64,000 bases of DNA. Origin: Ruminococcaceae bacterium UBA3215 (GTDB lineage Bacteria > Bacillota > Clostridia > Oscillospirales > Ruminococcaceae). The position numbers were made by a program, and so were the translations under genes. The stretch's first letter is position 1, and each line of letters opens with the position of its first letter. Positions 32,448 to 41,294 of this stretch are shown here, piece by piece. The stretch is from NCBI GenBank assembly GCA_002363155.1, contig DEWH01000020.1, positions 1-64,000 on the forward strand, written 5' to 3'. The notes under the pieces are model-generated. The model saw only the letters and a list, made by a program, of their open reading frames with translations, was not told the DNA's origin and ran no database searches.

Positions 32448-33593
32448 ATGAAAAATTCACAATTCGAGATACTCAAAACCGAAGAACGTGCAAGACGCGG
32501 ACGCTTCACTACTCCACACGGCGTTATCGAATCCCCGTTCTTTATGAATGTCGGCACTTCCGCCGCAATTAAAGGCGGTCTTTCGTCGATAGACCTGCGC
32601 GGGCTGAAAACACAGGTTGAGCTGTGCAACACCTATCACCTGCATGTCCGTCCCGGCGACGATGTTATTTACAAAATGGGCGGTCTGCACAAGTTCATGA
32701 ACTGGGACAAACCGATCCTCACTGACAGCGGCGGGTTCCAGGTGTTCTCACTCGCCAAGCTCCGCAAGATCAAGGAAGAGGGCGTATATTTCAGCTCCCA
32801 CGTTGACGGACGAAAGATATTCATGGGTCCGGAAGAAAGCATGCAGATACAGTCACACCTCGCTTCCACTATCGCAATGGCATTTGATGAATGCGTGGAA
32901 AATCCCGCGGAATACAGCTATGCGGCAAACTCCGTCGAGCGCACAACACGCTGGCTTATTCGCTGCAAAGCGGAAATGGAAAGGCTCAATTCCCTCCCGG
33001 ATACTATAAACAAGAAGCAGCTTCTTTTCGCTATAAACCAAGGTGCAACATACGACGATCTGCGTATAAAGCACATGAAGGATATCTCGGAACTCGATCT
33101 CGACGGCTACGCGATCGGCGGTCTTGCAGTAGGTGAGCCTACCGATGTGATGTATCATATTCTCGATGAGGTTGTACCCTACGCTCCCTATGACAAGCCC
33201 CGCTATCTTATGGGCGTCGGAACCCCTTCAAATATAATCGAAGCTGTTTACCGCGGAGTGGATATGTTCGACTGCGTAATGCCGAGCAGAAACGCGCGTC
33301 ATGCAACGATATTCACATGGCACGGCATCACCCACGCGAAAAACGAATGCTTCATGACCGATGACAGACCGATCGACGAGGAATGCGACTGCCCCACCTG
33401 CCGGAACTTCTCCCGCGCATATATCCGTCACCTCTTCAAAGCAGGCGAACAGCTCGGAGGACGGCTCGCGGTAACTCACAATCTCTACTTCTACAACACG
33501 CTTATGGAGAAGATACGCGGCGCTATCGACAACGGCGAATTTGAAGCATTCCGGGAGCATTACTCTCCCCTGCTGGCACAGCTTGTAAGATGA
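32448..33593 (+). CDS. tgt: Queuine/preQ1 tRNA-guanine transglycosylase
   Basis: 381 residues, ACAGGAGAACAC upstream. Catalytic region DSGGFQVFSL, GYAIGGLAVGEP, the second Asp in FDCVMPSRNARHA, and the zinc site CDCPTC with a later His are all present. It exchanges guanine 34 for preQ1 in tRNAs with GUN anticodons. Last gene of the queA cluster, ending before a bidirectional terminator. The 137-base gap before it (32311-32447) shows repeats of GAAGATATTATCA but no gene. Confidence 0.97.
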   Translation: MKNSQFEILKTEERARRGRFTTPHGVIESPFFMNVGTSAAIKGGLSSIDLRGLKTQVELCNTYHLHVRPGDDVIYKMGGLHKFMNWDKPILTDSGGFQVFSLAKLRKIKEEGVYFSSHVDGRKIFMGPEESMQIQSHLASTIAMAFDECVENPAEYSYAANSVERTTRWLIRCKAEMERLNSLPDTINKKQLLFAINQGATYDDLRIKHMKDISELDLDGYAIGGLAVGEPTDVMYHILDEVVPYAPYDKPRYLMGVGTPSNIIEAVYRGVDMFDCVMPSRNARHATIFTWHGITHAKNECFMTDDRPIDEECDCPTCRNFSRAYIRHLFKAGEQLGGRLAVTHNLYFYNTLMEKIRGAIDNGEFEAFREHYSPLLAQLVR

Positions 33594-33653
33594 AAGTCTC
33601 TGCAAATGAGATTTCGCGCTGTGTCCTGCCCTGTCTCGGTTAATTATTCTCTT

Positions 33654-33698
33654 CAAAAAACAGCTTGCAGATATTATCTCTGCAAGCTGTTTTCTTTT
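33654..33698. terminator. Bidirectional terminator between tgt and the CapA-like gene
   Basis: Perfect 12-base stem ACAGCTTGCAGA/TCTGCAAGCTGT with seven A residues before and a T-rich run after. The preceding 33594-33653 begins AAAGTCTCTGC like copy D of the dispersed element and may be a decayed relic. Confidence 0.92.
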
Positions 33699-33777
33699 CT
33701 TTCAGAACGGACTCTTTGCCGGCCCCCGCTAATTTCTATGAGAGCCGCCCATAGAAGTACACTCTTAAATACTGCAT

Positions 33778-33853
33778 CTGTTTAGGGGGTCCAGCCCCCT
33801 TTTCCAAAGGGGGCTGGCGGGTCAGGGCAGCGCCCGGGTCTCAAGCGGAGCGG
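33778..33853 (-). repeat. Dispersed 3'-UTR element, copy E
   Basis: On the plus strand: TGTTTAGGGGGTCCAGCC, hairpin AGCCCCC-TTTTCCAAA-GGGGGCT, GGCGGGTC, GGGCAGCGCCC and GGGTCTCAAGCGGAGCGG. It ends six bases before the CapA stop. The CCGTTTTACGG block is missing here. The stretch 33699-33777 shows nothing recognisable. Confidence 0.85.
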
Positions 33854-33859
33854 TTTCCT

Positions 33860-35128
33860 TTATTCGCCGTATATTATGCTTCTGTACGGCTCGTCAAGAT
33901 ACTCCTCCGGAATATTATCGCGGAAAATGTCAAGTATATAATCATAAGAAACACCGCTGACAGCGTGGACAGCGCCCATTTCCGGAGTGTACTGATCCAG
34001 CGGATAAACGCCGACATAGGAGTATGATCTGTCAAAATGATCTACAAGTGGTATCGCTTTTGCATCGGATAATGTGATACTTCCGTCAGAGGGTTCCTTC
34101 GTGACCGTTATCGCGCCGAGCATTTCCGCCATTGACGCAGGTACGTCCATTGTTGAGATAAGGTTGCCGAGACAGTAGAAAACGAATGCTTTTCTTCCGT
34201 CCGCAGTGTCGATATACTCCATTGTCTGCACGGTATGAGGCTGTGTGCCAACAATTATGTCCGCACCCCAGTCCGCAAGTTTCCGCGACATTTCCTTCTG
34301 ATCTTCCGTGACGATGTTGCTGACTTCTATGCCGAAATGAACGCTTACTATAACGCAGTCCGCTATCTCCGATGCTTTTCTGACCTGTTCCTCTATCGTC
34401 TCCTCGTCGTCAAGATAAGTTACCCTGCACTCCGATGACGGCGGAAGCGACAGACCGTTTGTATGCTCCATATAGCCGAGGAACGCGAACTTAATGCCGT
34501 TCACTTCAAGAGTACGGATATCGTTCATATCCGCTTCGCTGAGATATGCGCCGTAAACGGGCTTGTCCGGATAGTTCTCCTTCCAGAAACGGAGAGTAGA
34601 AATAAGCCCCGCTTCACCCTTGTCAAGAACGTGATTGTTAGATATCGAGAACGCATCAAATCCAAGCTCCGTCATATCCCGCGCCATTTCCGTAGGTGTG
34701 CAGAAAGTGGGGTATGTGTCCGGTTCAAACTCGTCCGAGATTATCGTCTCCTGATTGAGTATCGCAAGATCGGCATCGCTTATCAGATTTCCGAGATGCT
34801 CGTAAGCGGGCGAGAACTCGTAGCCCTCGCCTCCCGCAGTTTCTTTCGCTATGCGGTATATCGGCGTATGTATAAGATTGTCGCCGGCGCAGACGATGTT
34901 AACAGATGCAGGTTCGGCAGGCTTTTCCGGTTCGGGTTGGAAGGCTTTTTCCGATGATTCTATCGCGTCCTCGTCTATGTAGATCACGGCTTCGACTGCT
35001 TCTTCGGTTCCTTCTGTTTCAGCAACCGCAGGCGTTGTCTCCGGTACAGACGTCACTCCGCCGGATATATTCGTACAGCCGCAGGTCATTATCAGAAGTA
35101 CGAATAATAATATTGCTGTTTTTTTCAT
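33860..35128 (-). CDS. CapA-family lipoprotein (poly-gamma-glutamate synthesis-type metallophosphatase fold)
   Basis: 422 residues. The signal ends in lipobox MTCGC near residue 18. After a Glu/Pro linker (about 25-70), the PGA_cap domain has AGDNLIHTP, LNQETIIS, SNNHVLDKG, VHFGIE and GTQPHTVQ, the conserved metal-binding histidines and asparagines of this calcineurin-like family. CapA/PgsA proteins take part in capsule or poly-gamma-glutamate anchoring, but no capBC genes are near, so the role here is open. Single gene with its own promoter. Confidence 0.9.
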   Translation of the reverse strand: MKKTAILLFVLLIMTCGCTNISGGVTSVPETTPAVAETEGTEEAVEAVIYIDEDAIESSEKAFQPEPEKPAEPASVNIVCAGDNLIHTPIYRIAKETAGGEGYEFSPAYEHLGNLISDADLAILNQETIISDEFEPDTYPTFCTPTEMARDMTELGFDAFSISNNHVLDKGEAGLISTLRFWKENYPDKPVYGAYLSEADMNDIRTLEVNGIKFAFLGYMEHTNGLSLPPSSECRVTYLDDEETIEEQVRKASEIADCVIVSVHFGIEVSNIVTEDQKEMSRKLADWGADIIVGTQPHTVQTMEYIDTADGRKAFVFYCLGNLISTMDVPASMAEMLGAITVTKEPSDGSITLSDAKAIPLVDHFDRSYSYVGVYPLDQYTPEMGAVHAVSGVSYDYILDIFRDNIPEEYLDEPYRSIIYGE

Positions 35129-35162
35129 AACTACCTCGTTTTTATATTTAAATGCAGATTAT

Positions 35163-35191
35163 ATAATATCACAAAAACACGGATTTTGCAA
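35163..35191 (-). promoter_or_regulatory. Sigma-A promoter of the CapA-like gene
   Basis: Minus-strand TTGCAA (35186-35191), 17-base spacer, TATTAT (35163-35168). Bases 35192-35359 upstream hold AT-rich sequence with no recognisable gene. Confidence 0.75.
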
Positions 35192-35359
35192 GAAAAACAA
35201 CGTCCGCAGCACTGCAAAAAAAATAGCATATCGGGACAGGCACGGACATAAAATGGGTTTTGAACGGCAATAAAAGGCAAACCAGCGATATTTTACCGTC
35301 ACATTCAACAAATTTTGCTGTTTAAATGCAGCACTATTCATATTTTTTTACTAAAGCTA

Positions 35360-35388
35360 TTGCAACACTTGGTAAAATATGCTATAAT
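35360..35388 (+). promoter_or_regulatory. Sigma-A promoter of the glycogen operon
   Basis: TTGCAA (35360-35365), 17-base spacer, TATAAT (35383-35388). Confidence 0.85.
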
Positions 35389-35547
35389 AATCTAAAAATA
35401 ATAGGTATATTAGTGAATGTTGCTGTAAAGACGCGTTCAATGCTGTCCCATATCCCCTTTCGATGCACGCCTTGCTTCGCGAGATCCTTTTACAGCCTCA
35501 GTCAGCAGCTTATTCGGCAGATGCCGTAAAGAAAGGAGTAATGCGAA
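35389..35547 (+). promoter_or_regulatory. Long leader of glgB
   Basis: About 150 bases between promoter and ATG. GCTGTAAA (35422-35429) can pair with TTTACAGC (35489-35496), closing a domain of about 60 bases. The ribosome binding site AAAGGAG (35532-35538) has an out-of-frame ATG at 35541 that reaches a stop after five codons and overlaps the glgB start. No terminator was seen. Confidence 0.4.
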
Positions 35548-37782
35548 ATGGGATTTAAACTTCCCGAGGAGTACAAGCTTCCTCTCCACCTTTTCCACGA
35601 AGGCAACATTACGAAAGGATATGAGTTCTTCGGTTCTCATTTCACCGAAAAAAACGGTAAGAAAGGCGTAATTTTCAGAGTATGGGCGCCTAAAGCGGCA
35701 AGCGTCAGCGTTGTCGGCGATTTCAACAAGTGGGACAGATATCAGCATCAGATGAATAAGATCAGCGACGGCGGTATCTGGGAACTGTTTATCCCCGGTC
35801 TCAAGAAGTACGATTCGTACAAATACAGCATAGAAAGCAGCTACGGTCAGGTCCACCTCAAAGCCGATCCCTACGGCTTCCACATGGAGACAAGACCCAA
35901 TACGGCTACAAAGATCTACGATATCGAGGGATATAAGTGGAAGGATAAGAAGTGGATCGATGAACGTGATAACAAAAACGTTTACGAGTCCCCGATGAAT
36001 ATCTACGAAGTTCATCTCAGCTCCTGGCAGCACAAGAACTTCGAGGAAGAACTGTTCAACTATATGGAATGCGCAAAGGAGCTCGTTCCTTATGTGAAGG
36101 AAATGGGCTACACCCATATCGAGATGATGCCGATAGCGGAGTTCCCCTTCGACGGTTCCTGGGGATATCAGGGAATCGGTTACTTCGCTCCTACCTCCCG
36201 TTTCGGTACACCTCACGACTTCATGGAATTCATCGACTACTGCCACCAGAACGGAATTGGCGTTATCCTTGACTGGGTGCCTGCTCACTTCCCGAAAGAT
36301 GCTGCCGGATTGTATGAATTCGACGGCGAATGCTGCTACGAGTATTCCGATCCGCTCAAAATGGAGCACCGCAACTGGGGTACCCGAGTTTTCGACTGGG
36401 GTAAGCCCGAAGTACAGAGCTTCCTCATCTCCAACGCGACTTACTGGTTCGACAAGTACCACATAGACGGTCTGCGCGTTGATGCAGTCGCTTCCATGCT
36501 CTATCTCGACTACGACAGAAAAGAGTGGAGACCGAACTGCTACGGCGGAAACGAGAACCTTGAAGCTGTTGCATTCTTCAAGAAGCTCAACTCCTCACTT
36601 TTCGGAAACTTTAAAAATATCCTCATGATCGCCGAGGAATCCACCGCTTGGCCTATGGTTACAAAGCCTGCCGATGTAGGCGGTCTCGGTTTCAACTTCA
36701 AGTGGAACATGGGCTGGATGAACGATATGCTCGCTTATATGTCCATGAATCCCGAGTGGAGACACGATCACCATAACCTCGTTACATTCTCGTTCTACTA
36801 CGCTTTCTCCGAGAACTATATCCTGCCGATATCCCATGACGAGGTAGTTCACGGAAAGTGCTCAATGCTCGATAAGATGAGCGGTCCGAGAGAGCTGAGA
36901 TTTGCTTCCTTCCGGACATTCCTCGCATATATGATGGCTCACCCCGGCAAAAAGCTGATGTTCATGGGTCAGGAATTCGCGCAGTTCAAGGAGTGGAACT
37001 ACAAGACAGGTCTGGATTGGGACGTTCTCGAATTCCCGGAGCACAAGGCTCTCTGGGAATACGAAAAGGCACTCAACAAGTTCTATCTCGATAACAGCGA
37101 GCTCTGGGAAGTTGATAATGACTGGACAGGCTTCAAATGGATCGTAAGTGATGACAACGAGAACAGCGTTATCGTATTCCGCCGCTTCAACAAGAAGGGC
37201 GACGAGCTTATCGGTGTATTCAACTTCCAGCCCAAGAGCCATGAAACTTACAGCTTCGGTGTTCCCTACTACGGAGATTATGAGGAGGTATTCTCCTCCG
37301 AGGATCCCGTTTCCGGCGTTCACAACGAAAAGATAAGCTCCTTCCGTGCAGATATGCACGGCGAGAAGTTCGCTGTATCGATAAAGATCGCACCTATGTC
37401 CGCTATGTTCTTCCGCGTTACAAACAAGAGAGACTATGAAGCGGAAATGGAGGCTCTCCGTATCGAAGAGGAAAAGAAGGCAAAGAAGAGAGAAGCTGCC
37501 GCAAAGCGCGCGGAAAAGAAGCGTCTCGAAGAAGAAGCTGCAAAGAAAAAGGCAGCGGAAGAAGCTGCAGCAAAGAAGAAAGCCGCTAAAAAGGCACCCG
37601 TAAAGAAAGCGGCTGAACCCAAGAAAGCAGTAAAGAAAACCGCAGAAAAAGCAGAAGTTAAACCGGAAGTGACCGAAAAGAAAAAGCCGGGCAGAAAACC
37701 CGCTGCAAAAAAGGAAGATGCACCGGAAAAGAAAAAGCCCGGAAGAAAGCCTTCCGCTAAAAAGACCGGATCCAAAAAGTAA
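35548..37782 (+). CDS. glgB: 1,4-alpha-glucan (glycogen) branching enzyme with histone-like tail
   Basis: 744 residues. An N-terminal CBM48-like domain (about 25-130) precedes a GH13 catalytic barrel. Catalytic residues are D312 (LRVDAVASM), E363 (MIAEEST) and D431 (ISHDEVVHGK). The enzyme normally ends near residue 630; here about 113 further residues are Lys/Ala/Glu-rich: first a charged helical stretch, then KKAA repeats, then two KKKPGRKP motifs. It makes the alpha-1,6 branches of glycogen. First gene of glgB-glgC-glgD, 30 bases ahead of glgC. The tail is in frame with good codon use, so it is not a frameshift artefact. Confidence 0.95.
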   Translation: MGFKLPEEYKLPLHLFHEGNITKGYEFFGSHFTEKNGKKGVIFRVWAPKAASVSVVGDFNKWDRYQHQMNKISDGGIWELFIPGLKKYDSYKYSIESSYGQVHLKADPYGFHMETRPNTATKIYDIEGYKWKDKKWIDERDNKNVYESPMNIYEVHLSSWQHKNFEEELFNYMECAKELVPYVKEMGYTHIEMMPIAEFPFDGSWGYQGIGYFAPTSRFGTPHDFMEFIDYCHQNGIGVILDWVPAHFPKDAAGLYEFDGECCYEYSDPLKMEHRNWGTRVFDWGKPEVQSFLISNATYWFDKYHIDGLRVDAVASMLYLDYDRKEWRPNCYGGNENLEAVAFFKKLNSSLFGNFKNILMIAEESTAWPMVTKPADVGGLGFNFKWNMGWMNDMLAYMSMNPEWRHDHHNLVTFSFYYAFSENYILPISHDEVVHGKCSMLDKMSGPRELRFASFRTFLAYMMAHPGKKLMFMGQEFAQFKEWNYKTGLDWDVLEFPEHKALWEYEKALNKFYLDNSELWEVDNDWTGFKWIVSDDNENSVIVFRRFNKKGDELIGVFNFQPKSHETYSFGVPYYGDYEEVFSSEDPVSGVHNEKISSFRADMHGEKFAVSIKIAPMSAMFFRVTNKRDYEAEMEALRIEEEKKAKKREAAAKRAEKKRLEEEAAKKKAAEEAAAKKKAAKKAPVKKAAEPKKAVKKTAEKAEVKPEVTEKKKPGRKPAAKKEDAPEKKKPGRKPSAKKTGSKK

Positions 37783-37812
37783 TATGTAAATAAATATTCG
37801 GAGGACAATATT

Positions 37813-39018
37813 ATGAACCATGTTAAAAAAGAATGCGTAGCTATGCTGCTCGCAGGAGGTCAGGGAAGCAGACTGTATGCTCTTACCCAGAATATGGCTA
37901 AGCCTGCTGTTCCCTACGGCGGAAAATACAGGATCATCGACTTTCCGCTCTCCAACTGTGTAAATTCCGGCATCGATACCGTCGGCGTTCTTACACAGTA
38001 TCAGCCCCTTGTACTTAACGAGTACATCGGAAACGGTCATCCGTGGGGACTCGACCGCGTTCACGGCGGTGTACATGTTCTCCCGCCTTATGAGACAGCT
38101 TCCGGCAAGTCCTGGTACACCGGTACGGCTAACGCGATCTATCAGAACATCAGCTTTATCGACAGATACAATCCCGAGTATGTGGCTGTCCTCTCCGGCG
38201 ACCATATCTACAAGATGGATTACTCGAAGATGCTCGACTTCCATAAGAAGAAGAAGGCTGAGGCTACTATCGCAGTTCTCGAAGTTCCGTGGGAGGAGGC
38301 TCCCCGCTTCGGCATCATGACTGCCGATGAGGAAGGCACTATCACCGAGTTTGCAGAAAAGCCGAAAGAGCCGAAATCCAACCTCGCTTCCATGGGCGTT
38401 TACATCTTCACATGGTCAACCCTCAAGCGTCACCTCATCGCAAATGAGAATGACGAAGGCGCTACAAAGGATTTCGGTAAGAACATTATCCCCGCTATGC
38501 TCGACGAGGGAAGCAAGCTCGTAGCTTACCACTTCGATGCTTACTGGAAGGACGTAGGAACTATCGACAGTCTTTGGGAAGCAAATATGGACTGCCTTGA
38601 TCCGAATGTTCCGCTCGATCTCTACGATCCCAAGTGGAAGATCTACTCCAGAAACCCCGTTATGCCTCCGCATTACGCAGGCCCCAACAGCAAGATAGAG
38701 AACTCTATGGTAGCTGAGGGCTGCGATATTGAAGGAGATATCGACTTCTCGGTACTCTTCGACGGCGTTGTTATCGAAGAAGGCGCAACTGTAAGATACA
38801 GCATCATAATGCCGAATACAGTCATCAAGAAGGGCGCGGTTGTGGAATACTCGATCATCGGTGAGGAATGCACCATCGGCGAAGGCGCTCATATCGGCGA
38901 AAGACCCGAAAACGTTGAGAACAGAGACGAATGGGGAGTTGCAGTTGTCGGAAATGCAATAAAGATCTCCGACAAGGTTGTTATTTCTCCTAAGGCTATG
39001 ATCTCGCAGGACGTCTGA
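37813..39018 (+). CDS. glgC: Glucose-1-phosphate adenylyltransferase, catalytic subunit
   Basis: 401 residues with CGGAGGACAAT upstream. Nucleotidyltransferase motif MLLAGGQGSRL near residue 13, KPAVPYGGKYRIIDFPLSN, FAEKPKEP and a C-terminal left-handed beta-helix. It makes ADP-glucose from glucose 1-phosphate and ATP, the committed step of glycogen synthesis. Works with GlgD, encoded next. Confidence 0.97.
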   Translation: MNHVKKECVAMLLAGGQGSRLYALTQNMAKPAVPYGGKYRIIDFPLSNCVNSGIDTVGVLTQYQPLVLNEYIGNGHPWGLDRVHGGVHVLPPYETASGKSWYTGTANAIYQNISFIDRYNPEYVAVLSGDHIYKMDYSKMLDFHKKKKAEATIAVLEVPWEEAPRFGIMTADEEGTITEFAEKPKEPKSNLASMGVYIFTWSTLKRHLIANENDEGATKDFGKNIIPAMLDEGSKLVAYHFDAYWKDVGTIDSLWEANMDCLDPNVPLDLYDPKWKIYSRNPVMPPHYAGPNSKIENSMVAEGCDIEGDIDFSVLFDGVVIEEGATVRYSIIMPNTVIKKGAVVEYSIIGEECTIGEGAHIGERPENVENRDEWGVAVVGNAIKISDKVVISPKAMISQDV

Positions 39019-39057
39019 TCTTAAACAAATAAATGATCTGAAAGGAAATTATTTAAA

Positions 39058-40182
39058 ATGGCTAATATGTCTAACGTACTCGGTCTTATCTTCGCTAATA
39101 TGCACGAGCTCGTAGTTACCGATCTCACAAAGAACCGCGCTATGGCTTCGGTTCCCTTCGGCGCAAGATACAGACTTATCGACTTCCCGCTCTCCAACAT
39201 GGTTAATTCGGGAATATCCACTATCGGTATCGTAACAAAGTCCAACTATCAGTCACTTCTCGATCATGTAGGCTCCGGCGATGAATGGGATCTCTCCAGA
39301 AAGAACGGCGGTCTCCACTTTCTCCCTCCCTACAGCAACGAGATCACAGGTCTGTACAGAGGCAGGCTTGAAGCGCTCGTCGGAGTAAAGAGCTTTATCT
39401 CGAACTCACACGCAGATTACATTGTTATGTCGGACTGTGACTGTGTTGCAAACATTGATTTCTATAAGCTTCTCGAATTCCACGAGGAAAAGGGTGCTGA
39501 TATTACTGTTGTTTACGGCAAGAAGGAATTCACTCCCGAACAGACAAAGACACGCACTATCCTCAAAGTTGACGACAACAACGAAGTATATGATGTTCTC
39601 GTTCGTCCCGAACTTTCCGGAACTTTCGATGCAAGCATGAACATATTCGTTATGTCGAAGGAATTTGTACTGAACATAATCAACAGCGCCGCAAGCCGCA
39701 ATCTGTACAGTTTCGAGGTAGATGTGCTCCAGCACAGACTCAAGGAATTCAAGGTTTACGGATATGAGTTCACCGGATATTACTCGCAGATAGACGGCAT
39801 CCGCGCTTACTACCAGGCTAACATGGAGCTTATGGACAGGAATAACCGCAAGGCTCTGTTCAACCTCGACGATCCGATCTACACCAAGGTTCGTGATGAG
39901 GCTCCCGCAAAGTACGGTCTTGAATCCGCTGTAAAGAACAGCATCATCGCTGACGGCTGCATCATCGAGGGAACAGTTGAAAACTCCGTTCTCTTCAGAG
40001 GAGTTAAAGTCGGCAAGGGCGCAGTTGTCAAGAACTGCATACTCATGCAGGACACCGAGATCGGCGACAAGTGCGAGCTCAACTACGTTATTGCAGATAA
40101 GAATGTCGTTGTCGGCAATTACAGAAGCATCGGCGGAACGCTCGATTATCCCGTTTTCGTAAACAAGGGAGCAGCTGTTTGA
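39058..40182 (+). CDS. glgD: GlgD, regulatory paralogue of ADP-glucose pyrophosphorylase
   Basis: 374 residues, behind AAAGGAAATTATTTAAA. It follows GlgC closely but lacks the GGxGxRL nucleotide loop (the N-terminus reads GLIFANMHELV), and retains PFGARYRLIDFPLSN and the C-terminal helix. In Firmicutes GlgD joins GlgC and raises its activity. Synthase and phosphorylase genes are not in the window. Dispersed element F and a terminator follow. Confidence 0.95.
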   Translation: MANMSNVLGLIFANMHELVVTDLTKNRAMASVPFGARYRLIDFPLSNMVNSGISTIGIVTKSNYQSLLDHVGSGDEWDLSRKNGGLHFLPPYSNEITGLYRGRLEALVGVKSFISNSHADYIVMSDCDCVANIDFYKLLEFHEEKGADITVVYGKKEFTPEQTKTRTILKVDDNNEVYDVLVRPELSGTFDASMNIFVMSKEFVLNIINSAASRNLYSFEVDVLQHRLKEFKVYGYEFTGYYSQIDGIRAYYQANMELMDRNNRKALFNLDDPIYTKVRDEAPAKYGLESAVKNSIIADGCIIEGTVENSVLFRGVKVGKGAVVKNCILMQDTEIGDKCELNYVIADKNVVVGNYRSIGGTLDYPVFVNKGAAV

Positions 40183-40205
40183 GGCGCCTGCGGGCGCAGG
40201 TTTGC

Positions 40206-40293
40206 CGCTTCGCTTGAGACGGGGCTCTGCCCCGAACCCCGCCAACCCCTTTAAAAAGGGGTTGGATCCCTAAATGGGATCCCGTAAAACGGT
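40206..40293 (+). repeat. Dispersed 3'-UTR element, copy F
   Basis: In gene sense: CGCTTCGCTTGAGAC, hairpin GGGGCTCTGCCCC, GAACCCCGCC, hairpin AACCCCTTTAAAAAGGGGTT, GGATCCCTAAA, GGGATCCCGTAAAACGG. It is the most complete copy and almost identical to B over the core. A separate CCTGC-GGGC-GCAGG hairpin (40187-40200) sits between it and the glgD stop. Confidence 0.92.
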
Positions 40294-40328
40294 TATTTGA
40301 AAGTATTCTAAAAGATCAATAAAAACAC

Positions 40329-40364
40329 CTCCCCGTAAGTCCGGCACTTACGGGGAGCGTTTTA
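40329..40364 (+). terminator. Intrinsic terminator of the glycogen operon
   Basis: Perfect 12-base stem CTCCCCGTAAGT/ACTTACGGGGAG, 5-base loop, followed by CGTTTTA. Confidence 0.88.
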
Positions 40365-40369
40365 CTGTC

Positions 40370-40398
40370 TTGACTAATCGGCGGAACACTGGTATAAT
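40370..40398 (+). promoter_or_regulatory. Sigma-A promoter of the VanY-like gene
   Basis: TTGACT (40370-40375), 17-base spacer, TATAAT (40393-40398); it starts six bases after the preceding terminator. Confidence 0.88.
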
Positions 40399-40427
40399 AT
40401 AAGTATCACGGTGAGAGGAGGGATTCT

Positions 40428-41153
40428 GTGAAGCCGGGTAAGATACTCGCCGTTTCTATTTTCGGTTACCTTATCTACATAGGATTCCAGCTTTTCGTGA
40501 TGTTCAATCCGAACAGCCCGGAAAGGCTCAGAAATGCGCAGGAGAATATCCCCTCCGCAACAGAACAGCGTGCCGACAACCTCTGGGCATACTACCTCAT
40601 AAACGCAGATAACCCGCTCCCCGAAGATTTTACCGTTGGTCTCGACAAGGTACAGGGAAACTTTATGCTCGACGAACGCTGCGCCGGATATGCAAGGCAG
40701 ATGATCTCGGACGCTGCCAGGGACGGCATTGAGCTGACTGTCGTTTCCGCTTACAGAAGTGTGCAGAAACAGCAGGAAAACCTTGAAAGCTACACTCAGC
40801 GTCTTATCTCCCTCGGTCACAGCAGTACGGAAGCACGAAAGCTCGCCGAAAAGGAGATAGCCCTTCCCTACACCAGCGAACATAATGCAGGACTTGCACT
40901 TGATATTCTCACGCCCGACTGGTGGGAGACGCATGACGATGTTACCGCAGATTTTGAGAATACCGAACAGTTCCGCTGGCTTTCCGAAAATGCACACAAA
41001 TATGGGTTTATAATGCGATATCCGAGGGAATACGAGGACGTTACCGGTATTATCTACGAGCCGTGGCATTACCGCTTTGTAGGTGTTTTTTATGCCGGCG
41101 AGATAAAAGAGTCAGGACTTCCGCTCGAATACTTCTACAAAACACATTTCTGA
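40428..41153 (+). CDS. VanY-type D-alanyl-D-alanine carboxypeptidase
   Basis: 241 residues from GTG 40428 (GAGAGGAGGG upstream). One N-terminal membrane anchor (about 6-26), then a LAS-type zinc peptidase domain with SAYRSVQKQQ, SEHNAGLALDI (metal His and Asp) and EPWHYRFVG (catalytic Glu and metal His). It trims the terminal D-Ala of peptidoglycan stems outside the membrane. No van resistance genes are near, so a housekeeping wall role is likely. Confidence 0.93.
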   Translation: MKPGKILAVSIFGYLIYIGFQLFVMFNPNSPERLRNAQENIPSATEQRADNLWAYYLINADNPLPEDFTVGLDKVQGNFMLDERCAGYARQMISDAARDGIELTVVSAYRSVQKQQENLESYTQRLISLGHSSTEARKLAEKEIALPYTSEHNAGLALDILTPDWWETHDDVTADFENTEQFRWLSENAHKYGFIMRYPREYEDVTGIIYEPWHYRFVGVFYAGEIKESGLPLEYFYKTHF

Positions 41154-41294
41154 TATAAAAGGAAAAAGCCCCGCTATTGCAGAGCTCAATCCTTCTTTTG
41201 TTCGACAACTCAATAATGAGAGTGGTATCTTTTAAAAACTCTGCATTTCAGCATTTTCTCTGAAATACAGCAGTCGTCAGCGGCGACCCGCCGC

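Noticed and set aside
36862..38244. 460-codon frame antisense to glgB and glgC
   Set aside because: Cys/Phe/Leu-rich translation of the complement of the Lys/Ala tail and of glgC; no domain and no ribosome binding site considered credible.
40428..41153. Vancomycin resistance determinant
   Set aside because: VanY-type carboxypeptidases are common housekeeping enzymes; no vanH, vanA/B, vanX or vanRS genes are near.
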